Of a stretch of 64,000 bases of DNA, positions 8,983 through 17,591 are shown piece by piece. The stretch is from Ketobacter sp. (GTDB lineage: Bacteria; Pseudomonadota; Gammaproteobacteria; Pseudomonadales; Ketobacteraceae), in the NCBI RefSeq assembly GCF_003671495.1, contig NZ_RCHN01000034.1, positions 62,001 through 126,000 on the forward strand, written 5' to 3'. Numbering within the stretch: position 1 is the first letter of the stretch; the number at the start of each line of letters is the position of its first letter. The position numbers were made by a program, and so were the translations under genes. Under the pieces are notes generated by a model, which made no database searches, had not been told where the DNA came from, and saw only the letters and a list, made by a program, of their open reading frames with translations.

Positions 8983-11447
8983 AGGGTTTTCAGATACTCG
9001 ATCACCGCGCGGGTCTCGGCTTCTGACAACACACCGGTGAATTCATGCCCCGTATTGCTGTTGCTGAAATCGTGGGTGTTGAAGATCTTGCGTCGATCAA
9101 TCTGACTTTGGGTGCCATAGGGTTTGCTCAGGAACCCAAAGATCCAGATATCGTCTTTTACGCTGTCCAGCCACCGGTACAGAAGATTGTTGATCACCCG
9201 GTTATCGCCACTGCATTCTTCCGCAGGTGTGTCCAGGCGACTGCAAAACTCCTCATACTTCCAGCCCACCTGCTCTTCCAGATCATAGGCTGCCAGACTC
9301 ATGTCGTAGCCTTTCACCCGGCCTTCCACCGGAGAATCCATACGTTTCCAGATCGCAGGACGCTCCTCCGGTTTCAACACCTGGCGCAGGGTGGGAACGG
9401 AACCATTATGGAAATATGGGGATGACGCCCACACCCCATACAGCGGCGGTGCCAGATAGCCGACCTTTTCTTCCCAGCCACACAGGCCCTGCACAGGTCG
9501 TCCTTCCGGATTAATGATGGGATAGGCAAAGTCATCCAGGTATTCCTTCAACGCACCTTTTTCACCGGGAGGCACATATCCATCCACACCATCGGGGTAG
9601 CCCCACCAGGTACTCTTGAACACTTCACGCACTTCGGGCGAAATGGACAACGCCCGCGCCGGATCCGTACCGATGATGTCCAGGGGCACCAGGTATGAGG
9701 CAACACCTTCCAGGGCCGGGTCCTCCAGAAACGCAGGGTCGTTCACGAAACGGGGGGAATAGGCGCCATGGCAACCGGCACAGGAACCGTTACCTTCCGG
9801 CCGGGGAATGGCCGCGTTGTCGGTGCCTGCCCACAGATCCCGCTGATGGAAAATAATAGCGCCCTGGCTGGCCAGCGCTTCGTCAATCTCACCGGGGAAC
9901 GCCGGTGCCACCTGGGCATCCACATAAGCCTGCAGGAACTGATCCCACTCCTCCGTCACAGCCCGGCGCTTGGCACCGCTTTGCAACAGATTCACCTGAT
10001 CGGCTGCGGCCATATCGATACGGGTGGCATCCACCGACAAACCACCATCAAAGAATTTGCGCGGTCGGTGACTGGAGTTCCACCAGTTGGGCATGTCCTG
10101 ATTGCCGTGATAGGAATGATTGAACGGCAACTTGATGGGGTTGGGGGCCAGCGACAGGGTATCCACATCCCACACCAGGGTGAGCATGTCGAATGCACCC
10201 ACCGCGTTGGACGTGCCACGGGTATTGTTCAGGGAAATAGGCAGCAGACCACCGACCAATCCCCGGGAAATATCCCGCATTAAAATCATCATGTCGGTGT
10301 TGGTATTGCCCATGCCCGGGATCGGGCCCAAACCTTCACCATCAGACTGGTGACCAATTTGTCCACCATGGCAGATGTAGCAGTTCATGCTGATGCGCCC
10401 GTTGTAGTTGCCGTCATCATCACGCCCCTGGATCAAACCCATGGGTAACTGGCCACTGCCGCCGTTGCTGTTAACCGGATCTTCACCGGGCAGCGGATAA
10501 GGGTTGGGATAGGGTGCCGGGTTGAAACCGTAGCGCTCCGTCAACAGCTGATCAAAATTCGCTGGCCGCTCTTTCAGGCCCCAGGCTTTCCAGAGGTTAT
10601 TGAGCACATTGGAGGGCACGGAAAGGTTCGTCATGGCTGCGCGCTGATTAGCAAAGTAATCCCCCGCCGCCACACGAGCTTTGTAATCGCCACAGGTTTT
10701 CGGAGCCTGATCTTTCTCCGGCAAATTGACGTGGCAGTCCTGATAGAAGGAATTGAAATAAACCGCTTTCTCCTCATTGACCCCTTCCACAATCAAAGTG
10801 CGCGGGTCGGCGGGCAGGGCTGCATCATCCGCTGCGGTTTCACAGAATGCGTTCCAGACATGGTTACCATGGGAACTGCCCAGCAAGGGGAAACCATTGG
10901 GCGTGGTGGGCGGGTCCGCAGGATCGGTTGGGTCCGTAGGATCGGTGGTGGTCAGCGGGCAGCTTTCCGGTTGATCCCAGCAACTCAGCAAGGTGGCCAC
11001 CCGGCCGTAAATCTCGCTGCCCTGGGGCCAGGTTTTACCACCGGAATGAGGCTCGGACGCCAGGGCGTTTTCCACCAGCAACAAATTGCTTTCGACACCA
11101 CCGCCCAGATCCATCCAGGCCTGCTCGAAGCTGTTGTAGTGGCTCTGGCTGCCCAGCAACAGGAAGCGATCGCCTTCGTCGGTGTCGGCCACCCCACCGG
11201 GGGTGTGGCAGACTCCGCAGTAACTCATTTGCGGTTCGATGTACTGCTCAAAATACTGTTCTAAAGCACCTGAATTATCGCTGGACTCCACTGGCGAGGT
11301 GGTTGGATTCAGGGCTGCGGACACATCCCCATCAGCACCGTCTTCACCACTGTAGTCTCCACCGCAACCGCTGACTTGCAAACCAAGCAAGCCCACGGTC
11401 ATCAGCAATATCTTCAACCTAAATGATTTTTCTGCACTTGCAATCAC
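8979..11447 (-). CDS. RoxA-like multihaem c-type lipoprotein (three CXXCH)
   Basis: 822 residues, lipoprotein signal with lipobox VSGC (Cys28). An N-terminal cytochrome segment carries CGVCH (77-81). A repetitive Asp-Pro-Thr linker (about 168-183) follows, then a large domain resembling rubber oxygenase RoxA and dihaem peroxidases of the MauG/CcpA superfamily. That domain has CYICH (356-360), CAGCH (556-560) and the conserved SPYFHNGSVPTLRQVL near the C-terminus. RoxA is a secreted dihaem dioxygenase cleaving polyisoprene; this protein differs by its lipid anchor and third haem. GTG start with strong GGAGAGGGA site. First gene of the five-gene operon. It could be a dioxygenase, a peroxidase or an electron-transfer protein; substrate unknown. 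Confidence 0.85.
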   Translation of the reverse strand: MIASAEKSFRLKILLMTVGLLGLQVSGCGGDYSGEDGADGDVSAALNPTTSPVESSDNSGALEQYFEQYIEPQMSYCGVCHTPGGVADTDEGDRFLLLGSQSHYNSFEQAWMDLGGGVESNLLLVENALASEPHSGGKTWPQGSEIYGRVATLLSCWDQPESCPLTTTDPTDPTDPADPPTTPNGFPLLGSSHGNHVWNAFCETAADDAALPADPRTLIVEGVNEEKAVYFNSFYQDCHVNLPEKDQAPKTCGDYKARVAAGDYFANQRAAMTNLSVPSNVLNNLWKAWGLKERPANFDQLLTERYGFNPAPYPNPYPLPGEDPVNSNGGSGQLPMGLIQGRDDDGNYNGRISMNCYICHGGQIGHQSDGEGLGPIPGMGNTNTDMMILMRDISRGLVGGLLPISLNNTRGTSNAVGAFDMLTLVWDVDTLSLAPNPIKLPFNHSYHGNQDMPNWWNSSHRPRKFFDGGLSVDATRIDMAAADQVNLLQSGAKRRAVTEEWDQFLQAYVDAQVAPAFPGEIDEALASQGAIIFHQRDLWAGTDNAAIPRPEGNGSCAGCHGAYSPRFVNDPAFLEDPALEGVASYLVPLDIIGTDPARALSISPEVREVFKSTWWGYPDGVDGYVPPGEKGALKEYLDDFAYPIINPEGRPVQGLCGWEEKVGYLAPPLYGVWASSPYFHNGSVPTLRQVLKPEERPAIWKRMDSPVEGRVKGYDMSLAAYDLEEQVGWKYEEFCSRLDTPAEECSGDNRVINNLLYRWLDSVKDDIWIFGFLSKPYGTQSQIDRRKIFNTHDFSNSNTGHEFTGVLSEAETRAVIEYLKTL

Positions 11448-11653
11448 ATTCCCTCTCCTCGACTTTCTTTTTATTTTCGTGTGCTCATCACTGGATCAAA
11501 ATCCAACAACAGAGTGAGGCGACGATGGCAGGCAGGTTACAGCGGCAATAGGAAGTGTTTCAAGATTTCGACTGGCCAATTACGACACGGTCGTGCCATA
11601 CTGAACCACGAACCAAAAACAACTGACCCAGCTGAGAAGTTTGGTCACGAAGT

Positions 11654-11679
11654 AAAGCGCGCCAACCATTCAAAGCGCG
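11654..11679. repeat. Direct repeat upstream of AraC-type gene
   Basis: AAAGCGCG occurs at 11654-11661 and again at 11672-11679, 18 bases apart, and is followed by a partial third copy (AAAGCGAG from 11682). It lies about 60-85 bases before the AraC-family gene at 11740 in the 292-base divergent region shared with the multihaem operon. It may be an operator for that regulator. The rest of this intergenic region shows no clear sigma-70 promoter. Confidence 0.35.
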
Positions 11680-11739
11680 TAAAGCGAGTCATTTTTTTGC
11701 AGTCATGGAAGGTTATTGGCTGCGCTTGAGGGATGTATT

Positions 11740-12738
11740 ATGCCTGCCCCAACAGTCGCATTTGAAATTTACAACGCGGTGTTTCAGTATCTGGAAAAAC
11801 TCGGATACCCGACGGAAACACTCTGCGAACATCTTAATGTACGGTCCAGCCAGGACTACCGGATCAATGGTCGCATACCACTGTCTTTGTACGAACGGGC
11901 GCTCATTGCCGGAGAACAGATCACGCAAGATCCAGCCTTTGGCATGCGCATGGGTGGATCAGGTTTTCCTGCTCACATTGGTGTGTACTATTTTCTGTCC
12001 ATGACAGCGAAAGACGTTAACCAGGTGATGGATTCCGTCAGCAAGTTTCTGCCGCTGTCGTTCGACTTCATTCGCCTGGAAATGGAAACCGACGAGGAAT
12101 GCCTGCGTACGGTGTTTCGCTACCAGGGCCCGCGCCCCCATCGCCATGTGATCGAATACATGACTGCTTATTGGTACAGTGTGGCCGACCAGATGACCTT
12201 CAACACCAACAATGTACCGCGCACACTTTATCTGCAGAATGAGCAGTGTTGTGGGGATGCAGTGGTGAATGAAATTTTCCAATCCACCAAACTGCTCTTC
12301 AACCAGCCCGAGGATCGGTTTGATTTACGACTGGACAGTTTGAGTTATCATTCCAACCTGACGGATCAGAACCTGTTTAACCTGTCGGAAAGTCGCGCGG
12401 TGAATCTGTTGATGCAGTTGCGTTCCGAGGATCGCATCGCCCGGGAAATCTGTACCCATGTGACCCAGATGCTGATCGATGGCGCACCGGGCATCAATGA
12501 AGTGGCCAAGCGCATGAACTGCTCCGGCCGCACATTACAGCGTCGGCTGGCGGAGCGTAACCTGAGTTATCAAATGCTGTTGGATTATGTACGCAAGGAC
12601 ATGGCCATAGAGTTGTTGTGCAAAACCACTTTGCCCATCACCCAGATCGCATCGCGCACTGGCTTCGCTGATGACAGCACATTCCATCGGGCATTTCGCC
12701 GCTGGACCGGGTTGTCGCCGGGTAGCTACCGGCACTGA
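11740..12738 (+). CDS. AraC-family regulator with arabinose-binding-like N-domain
   Basis: 332 residues. The N-terminal ~200 residues match the AraC sensing domain found in OruR/ArgR-like regulators (LEKLGYPTETLCEHL near the start, FGMRMGGSGFPAHIG). The C-terminal two-helix-turn-helix DNA-binding domain contains INEVAKRMNCSGRTLQRRLAERNLSY and the second motif ITQIASRTGFADDSTFHRAFRRWTG. I chose the ATG at 11740 (GAGGGA eight bases upstream) over a TTG at 11716. Divergent from the multihaem/TlpA/DUF operon, so it may control it; the inducer is unknown. Confidence 0.9.
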   Translation: MPAPTVAFEIYNAVFQYLEKLGYPTETLCEHLNVRSSQDYRINGRIPLSLYERALIAGEQITQDPAFGMRMGGSGFPAHIGVYYFLSMTAKDVNQVMDSVSKFLPLSFDFIRLEMETDEECLRTVFRYQGPRPHRHVIEYMTAYWYSVADQMTFNTNNVPRTLYLQNEQCCGDAVVNEIFQSTKLLFNQPEDRFDLRLDSLSYHSNLTDQNLFNLSESRAVNLLMQLRSEDRIAREICTHVTQMLIDGAPGINEVAKRMNCSGRTLQRRLAERNLSYQMLLDYVRKDMAIELLCKTTLPITQIASRTGFADDSTFHRAFRRWTGLSPGSYRH

Positions 12739-12760
12739 AGTGTTGTCTGAGCGTGGATTT

Positions 12761-13216
12761 TTATTGATTGGTCGTCTGCGCCGCTGGGAGGGATTGTTTG
12801 TCCGGTGCCCAGCGCAGAAACACCTGCAGACGGCGAAAGTGTTCTGGCCCCACCATGCCCGGCGTCAGCAGCACATGACGCACCGCTGAACCTTGCGGAC
12901 TGGCCTTCAGACTGACACGGATAAAGCGTTGTCCCAGACGGGAATTGGCGGTGAGTTCGAATGGCCCCGCCTCCCCTTGATCGTGATAACGAATGAACCA
13001 GCCCTGCTCTGTCAACCAGACCTGTCGCACCGAACGTCGGAGCAGCAACAGACCATACTTGGCCACACTCACCAGACCGGACAGGATGAGGATCGGCAGC
13101 AATAACAGAAATACCGGCGGCAGCAGTAACAACGCTGCGATCACACTGCCATGCAGGGCAACCAGCACCAGCACAAACGACGGCGACGGCGTCAGCTCCA
13201 GATCAGGAACCCACAC
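12761..13216 (-). CDS. YgfX (CptA) family membrane protein
   Basis: 151 residues with two adjacent hydrophobic helices (about residues 14-35 and 37-58) and a soluble C-terminal part containing WLTEQGWFIRY, the YgfX pattern. Begins with GTG and overlaps sdhE by 14 bases. In E. coli the ygfX-sdhE pair was proposed as a toxin-antitoxin module, but sdhE is clearly a flavinylation factor and a toxin role here is doubtful. Convergent with the preceding AraC gene, 22 bases apart. Confidence 0.75.
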   Translation of the reverse strand: MWVPDLELTPSPSFVLVLVALHGSVIAALLLLPPVFLLLLPILILSGLVSVAKYGLLLLRRSVRQVWLTEQGWFIRYHDQGEAGPFELTANSRLGQRFIRVSLKASPQGSAVRHVLLTPGMVGPEHFRRLQVFLRWAPDKQSLPAAQTTNQ

Positions 13217-13469
13217 GGCTCAACACCAGTGACACAATATGTGCCAGGTCGGGGTCCTCCGGTTTGGAGCGATGGGTGAACCACTCGAACATATCCACGT
13301 CATGTTGCTCCAGCAGCAGCTCAAACCGTTGCTGATCTTGCGGGTTGAGCTGGGTGTAGCGCTCTTCAAAAAACGGCACCAACAACACCTCTACTTCCTT
13401 GATCCCACGGCGGCAATGCCAGCGCAGGCGGCGGATATGTTCTTCTGCATTCAAATTCTGTTCAGACAT
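13203..13469 (-). CDS. sdhE: Succinate dehydrogenase flavinylation factor SdhE
   Basis: Small (88 residues) helical protein of the SdhE/YgfY family that promotes covalent FAD attachment to SdhA and FrdA. The key RGxxE motif is present (CRRGIKEVE), with the flanking RRLRWHCRRG and the conserved DVDMFEWFTHRSKPED. The ATG at 13467-13469 (GGAGTGG upstream) is preferred over an in-frame TTG five codons earlier. Divergent from ygfZ, as in many gammaproteobacteria, and overlapping ygfX downstream. Confidence 0.94.
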   Translation of the reverse strand: MSEQNLNAEEHIRRLRWHCRRGIKEVEVLLVPFFEERYTQLNPQDQQRFELLLEQHDVDMFEWFTHRSKPEDPDLAHIVSLVLSRVGS

Positions 13470-13601
13470 TGATAACCACTCCAATCAAGTGGCGCATTAT
13501 AAATAAACCATACCCATTCAACTAGCACTGACATTTGCCCCCGGCAGCCGTATCATGGCATGCACAGCCGCACCAACACGCAGTTCAGGGGGATTCAATC
13601 C

Positions 13602-14558
13602 ATGTGGTCGGAGTATACAAGCATCGAACATCAGGTTCCCGGTGGAACCTATATCCATGATTTGGAACAGGAAGCCCGCGTCGTCGAAAGCGGGGAACCC
13701 TATCTTGCCCTGCTGGACTGCCTGGCGCTGATCCGGGTCAGTGGTGAGGAAGCCGGCAGTTTTCTGCAGGGGCAGGTCACCTGCGATATCAACCAGATGG
13801 GTGATCAACAGGCGGTACTGGGTGCGCACTGTAACGCCAAAGGCCGAGCCCAGGCCACGTTCATCTGCGTAAAACAGGACGCCGACTATCTGTTGCTGTT
13901 GCCCTCAGACCAGGTGGCCGGCACGGTACAGGTACTCTCCAAATTTGCCATGTTTTCCAAGGCTGACGTCAGCCCGGAGCCTAACCTGTTGCTGTGCGCC
14001 CTGGGTGGTGGCTCAGCGCCCGAACTGAGCCCATTGATCGCCACGGTGTTTACCCTTCCGGAGCTAGGCACATTAGGCATTCTTGAGCCCGCGGCGGCAC
14101 AGGCGCTATTGCAGGGAGCGCAGGAGAAATCGGTAACGGTGGTGGGTGACAACGCCTGGATGCTGAGCCAGATCAACGCAGGAGTTGTTCACATTACCGC
14201 CAACCAGTCGGAGCAGTGGATTCCCCAGGAAATCAATTACGACCTGATACAGGGCATCAACTTCAAAAAAGGCTGTTACAAAGGCCAGGAGATCGTGGCC
14301 CGCATCCACTACCGCGGCCAGACCAAAGTGAGAGTGTTCCCCCTGGAAATTCACGGCTGTGAGCAGGTCAGGGTGGGCGATAAAATCCTCAGTGCTGGCT
14401 ACCAGGGCACCGTACTCAGCGTGGCAAAGGTGAGTGACCGCACACTCAAAGTGCTTACCACTCTGAAAACCGAGCGATCGGAATCAGAAAATCTGCAGTT
14501 AGAACAAAATGATGGCTGTGAAATCCGAGTGCTTCCGCTGCCCTATGCTATAACTTAA
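13602..14558 (+). CDS. ygfZ: Folate-binding protein YgfZ
   Basis: Aminomethyltransferase-like folate-binding protein involved in Fe-S cluster enzyme maintenance and tRNA modification. 318 residues from the ATG at 13602, which has AGGGGG nine bases upstream; a longer start at 13560 lacks one. The signature KGCYKGQEIVARIHYRG, with its essential Cys, is present, and the N-terminal part has LIRVSGEEAGSFLQGQVTCDI typical of the family. It faces sdhE across a 130-base divergent promoter region and is followed by the HDOD gene at 48 bases. Confidence 0.95.
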   Translation: MWSEYTSIEHQVPGGTYIHDLEQEARVVESGEPYLALLDCLALIRVSGEEAGSFLQGQVTCDINQMGDQQAVLGAHCNAKGRAQATFICVKQDADYLLLLPSDQVAGTVQVLSKFAMFSKADVSPEPNLLLCALGGGSAPELSPLIATVFTLPELGTLGILEPAAAQALLQGAQEKSVTVVGDNAWMLSQINAGVVHITANQSEQWIPQEINYDLIQGINFKKGCYKGQEIVARIHYRGQTKVRVFPLEIHGCEQVRVGDKILSAGYQGTVLSVAKVSDRTLKVLTTLKTERSESENLQLEQNDGCEIRVLPLPYAIT

Positions 14559-14605
14559 ATAGGTTCAAACGAAATCTGTTTATGGCATAGGATGTGGAGC
14601 TGCTG

Positions 14606-15457
14606 ATGGCGAGTATTGAAGAAGTCACCCTGCAGGAGATCAACGAACTTATCGACAACGATCGGCTGGTGCTGCCCACCCTGCCGGAAGTGGCTCTGAA
14701 AGCCAGGGAAGTGGCAGAAGATGCCAACGCCTCCGCCAGTGACCTGGCCAAGGTGATCAATAACGATGCCGCCATGACGGCCCGCATCATCAAGGTGGCC
14801 AACAGCCCGATCATGCGCGGTTCCCGCGAGATTGAAGACGTGCAGATGGCCATCGCCCGCCTGGGCATCACCTGCATTTCCAACCTGGTGACCGGATTGG
14901 CCATGGAGCAGATGTTCCAGGCCACCTCGGATCTGATTGACAAAACCATGCGGGAATCCTGGCATCACAGCACCGAAGTGGCCGGTATTGCCAACGTCAT
15001 CTGTAAGCACTACACCAACCTGAAACCGGATCAGGCCACCCTGGCCGGGCTGGTGCATGAGATCGGCGTACTGCCCATTCTCACCTATGCAGAAGAATCC
15101 GACCGCCTGAATGATCCCATCACCCTGCAAAAGGTGATTCATTCCATCCACCCCAAGGTGGGGGTCAAGATCCTGCAATCCTGGGAGTTCCCGAAAGAGC
15201 TGGTGGACGTACCCGCCAACTACCGCAAGTTCAACCGCGATACCGGCAGCGACAAACCGGATTACGTGGACATTGTGATGGTGGCCAATCTGCAGACCTA
15301 CCTGAACAAACCGGATCACCCCTACATCACCAAATTGAACTGGGCGGACGTTACCGCCTTTGGCCGGGTGGGGCTGGACCCCAACATCGGCGACAGCGCC
15401 GATGAGGATCTGAATGCCGAGATGGAGGCCGCCATGGCCATGCTGCAGGCCAGCTAA
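14606..15457 (+). CDS. HDOD-domain signalling protein
   Basis: 283 residues forming a single HDOD domain (from about residue 20, LPTLPEVALKAREVAEDANASASDLAKVINNDAAMTARII... in outline). HDOD proteins resemble HD phosphohydrolases but lack the metal ligands and act in signalling cascades. The ATG at 14606 has GGAG six bases upstream; a GTG four codons earlier is less likely. It probably forms an operon with ygfZ and is closed by an intrinsic terminator. No partner output domain is encoded in the same protein. Confidence 0.88.
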   Translation: MASIEEVTLQEINELIDNDRLVLPTLPEVALKAREVAEDANASASDLAKVINNDAAMTARIIKVANSPIMRGSREIEDVQMAIARLGITCISNLVTGLAMEQMFQATSDLIDKTMRESWHHSTEVAGIANVICKHYTNLKPDQATLAGLVHEIGVLPILTYAEESDRLNDPITLQKVIHSIHPKVGVKILQSWEFPKELVDVPANYRKFNRDTGSDKPDYVDIVMVANLQTYLNKPDHPYITKLNWADVTAFGRVGLDPNIGDSADEDLNAEMEAAMAMLQAS

Positions 15458-15478
15458 CGATTTACGACTCGAAAGCTC

Positions 15479-15503
15479 GGGGGCCCATTTGGCCCCCTTT
15501 TTT
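15479..15503 (+). terminator. Intrinsic terminator after the HDOD gene
   Basis: GGGGGCC, loop CATTT, GGCCCCC, then TTTTTT. A 7-bp GC stem followed by six T on the plus strand, 21 bases after the HDOD stop codon. Confidence 0.9.
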
Positions 15504-15541
15504 ATGGCGCCGGGTTAGGTGGCTGGGAGGCCGCGCTATAC

Positions 15542-16432
15542 TCACTCCGCCTTGTCGAACCAACGCTGGATGCTGGAAAAATCCTTCATCCCCCAGCCAT
15601 TGCGGCCGTGCTGGGAATACAGGCTCTTGGCCAGCGTGCCCATAGGCGTCGTGGATTGGCTCTTCAGCGCCGCCTCCATGGCCAGCCCCAGATCCTTGTT
15701 CATCAGATTCACCTGAAATCCACCGGCATAGTCCTGACTGGCGGGAGCCGTTTCCATCACCCCGGGATAAGGGTTGTAGAGTTCCAGCGACCAGTTACGG
15801 CCTGAGCTTTGCAGCATGATGTCCGACAGCACTTTCGGGTCCAGGCCGTTGTCCACGCCCAATTGCAGGGCCTCCGCAGTGCCCACCATGTGAATGGCCA
15901 GCAACATGTTATTGCAGATTTTCGCCGTTTGCCCGGCGCCGTGGCCGCCGGCATGGAACACGTTCTTACCCATGGCGGACAGAATCGGCTTGGCCCGTGC
16001 GAAGGCATCGTCATCGCCCCCCACAATGAAGGTCAGGGTACCGGCTGTGGCACCACCCACCCCACCGGACACCGGCGCATCCAAAGTGGTGATGCCTTTC
16101 GCATCGGCCGCTTTGAACAGATTGATGGCGTTCTCCGGCGCGATGGTGGAGCAGTCGATGACCAAAGCCGTATCGCTGATGGCATCCAGCAGCTTGTCCT
16201 GGTGGATGTAGAGGCTCTCCACAATGGGGCCGGAGGGCAGCATGCTGATCACGAACTCCGCGTTGGCCACCGCTGCCTGGGGTGAGTCCACCCCTTCCGC
16301 TCCCTGAGACACTACCTTGGCCTTCAACTCCGCTGACAGATCAAATACCTTGACCTGGTGGCCGGCCTTCACCAAATTGATGGCCATGGGTCCACCCATA
16401 TTGCCCACGCCGATAAAACCGATTGTTGCCAT
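15542..16432 (-). CDS. mmsB: 3-hydroxyisobutyrate dehydrogenase
   Basis: NAD-dependent oxidation of 3-hydroxyisobutyrate to methylmalonate semialdehyde in valine catabolism. 296 residues with the N-terminal Rossmann motif IGFIGVGNMGGPMA, the substrate motif DAPVSGGVGGATAGTLTFIVGG, and the catalytic-lysine region HGAGQTAKICNNMLL. The ATG at 16430-16432 is chosen because translation further upstream gives a non-homologous extension. Last gene of the mmsA operon, 40 bases after the hydrolase gene. Confidence 0.96.
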   Translation of the reverse strand: MATIGFIGVGNMGGPMAINLVKAGHQVKVFDLSAELKAKVVSQGAEGVDSPQAAVANAEFVISMLPSGPIVESLYIHQDKLLDAISDTALVIDCSTIAPENAINLFKAADAKGITTLDAPVSGGVGGATAGTLTFIVGGDDDAFARAKPILSAMGKNVFHAGGHGAGQTAKICNNMLLAIHMVGTAEALQLGVDNGLDPKVLSDIMLQSSGRNWSLELYNPYPGVMETAPASQDYAGGFQVNLMNKDLGLAMEAALKSQSTTPMGTLAKSLYSQHGRNGWGMKDFSSIQRWFDKAE

Positions 16433-16472
16433 TAGCTTGCTCCTAATCCTGTTCCCACGAACCCGTTTTTGC

Positions 16473-17591
16473 TCACGACAAATCCGCCAACGGATTCCCA
16501 CCTTGCGCCCAGGGCATCTCGAAGTGCTCCGCTATCCACTGAGCACTCACGGCATCCACCGACTCATGTTGCCACTTGGGCGCGCCATCTTTGTCCACCA
16601 GCAAGGCCCGCACACCTTCGGGAAAATCCGGATGCAACGAACATTGCAGGGACATCACCAATTCCATCTGGAACACGCCCTCCAGCGATAATTTCTTACC
16701 GCGCCGCAATTGCTCAAACACCAGGTGCGCGGTGGTAGGGCAACCGGCCTTGAGGGTGGCCACCGCTTTCTGCAGCCATTTTTCTTCGGATTCAATGGCG
16801 AGAATATTGTGCACCACCTGAGCCGTGGTATCGCCATCGGTGACCGCCTGAATCAGGTCGTAGTGCTTACGCACGTTGCCAGCAGGCAACTGGGACAGCG
16901 CTTCAAACTCCCGCAAGACCGCGCTCACCCGGGCGCTGTTTTCAACAGCCGATTGACTCCACTCCTGTTGCTGCAGAGCCGCCAATACCGCAGCTTTTTG
17001 CGCACTCGGAACAAAGCGATCCGCCATCCCGACAAAGAGTGCATCGGCGGCGTTGAAATTGGCGCCGGTCAATCCCAGGAATAATCCGGTGCGGCCGGGA
17101 GCATGATTCAAAAACCAGGTGCCCCCCACATCCGGATACAGGCCTATGGTGATTTCCGGCATGGCCATACGCGAGGTTTCCGTCACCACCCGATGGGACG
17201 CACCGGACATCAACCCGATTCCCCCGCCCATCACAATGCCGTGGCCCCAACAGATGATGGGTTTGGCGTAACGGTGGATCAGGTAGTCCAACCGATATTC
17301 GTTTTCAAAGAAGGCCTGCACGTAAGGCAAGGCGTCCTTTGGCCCCACTGCGTCGATGCGATCCCGCAGGCATTTCACATCACCACCGGCACAAAAGGCT
17401 TTCTCCCCCGCTCCCTGCAACCAGACACAGGCAATCTTGTCATCCTGCTGCCAGTGGGTGAACTGTTCTGTTAACAGCGCCACCATATCCTGATTGAGGG
17501 AGTTCAGTTTCTTTTCCACATTGAGTGTGGCCACACCAATGGACTGGCCATTGCCCGCTGCCAGAGTTTCAAATACAACACTGTCTGTCAC
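16473..17591 (-). CDS. 3-hydroxyisobutyryl-CoA hydrolase
   Basis: Crotonase-fold thioesterase releasing 3-hydroxyisobutyrate from its CoA ester in valine catabolism. 372 residues, longer than ordinary enoyl-CoA hydratases, with KAFCAGGDVKCLRD (oxyanion-hole loop) and the HIBCH-type MPEITIGLYPDVGGTWFLNHAPG carrying the catalytic Glu and Asp. The C-terminal region (LSLEGVFQMELVMSLQ, FPEGVRALLVDKD) matches HIBCH. Its start overlaps the acyl-CoA dehydrogenase stop by four bases. Removing the toxic methacrylyl-CoA product is the usual reason for including it in this operon. Confidence 0.93.
   Translation of the reverse strand: MTDSVVFETLAAGNGQSIGVATLNVEKKLNSLNQDMVALLTEQFTHWQQDDKIACVWLQGAGEKAFCAGGDVKCLRDRIDAVGPKDALPYVQAFFENEYRLDYLIHRYAKPIICWGHGIVMGGGIGLMSGASHRVVTETSRMAMPEITIGLYPDVGGTWFLNHAPGRTGLFLGLTGANFNAADALFVGMADRFVPSAQKAAVLAALQQQEWSQSAVENSARVSAVLREFEALSQLPAGNVRKHYDLIQAVTDGDTTAQVVHNILAIESEEKWLQKAVATLKAGCPTTAHLVFEQLRRGKKLSLEGVFQMELVMSLQCSLHPDFPEGVRALLVDKDGAPKWQHESVDAVSAQWIAEHFEMPWAQGGNPLADLS

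Noticed and set aside
10900..10960. Repeats encoding DPTDPTDPADPP as a mobile or CRISPR-like array
   Set aside because: It is a short coding tandem repeat forming a flexible linker in the multihaem protein, with no regular spacer structure.
12761..13469. ygfX-sdhE as a toxin-antitoxin pair
   Set aside because: SdhE keeps its RGxxE flavinylation motif, and this role is well supported; a toxin claim for the membrane partner rests on limited E. coli work.
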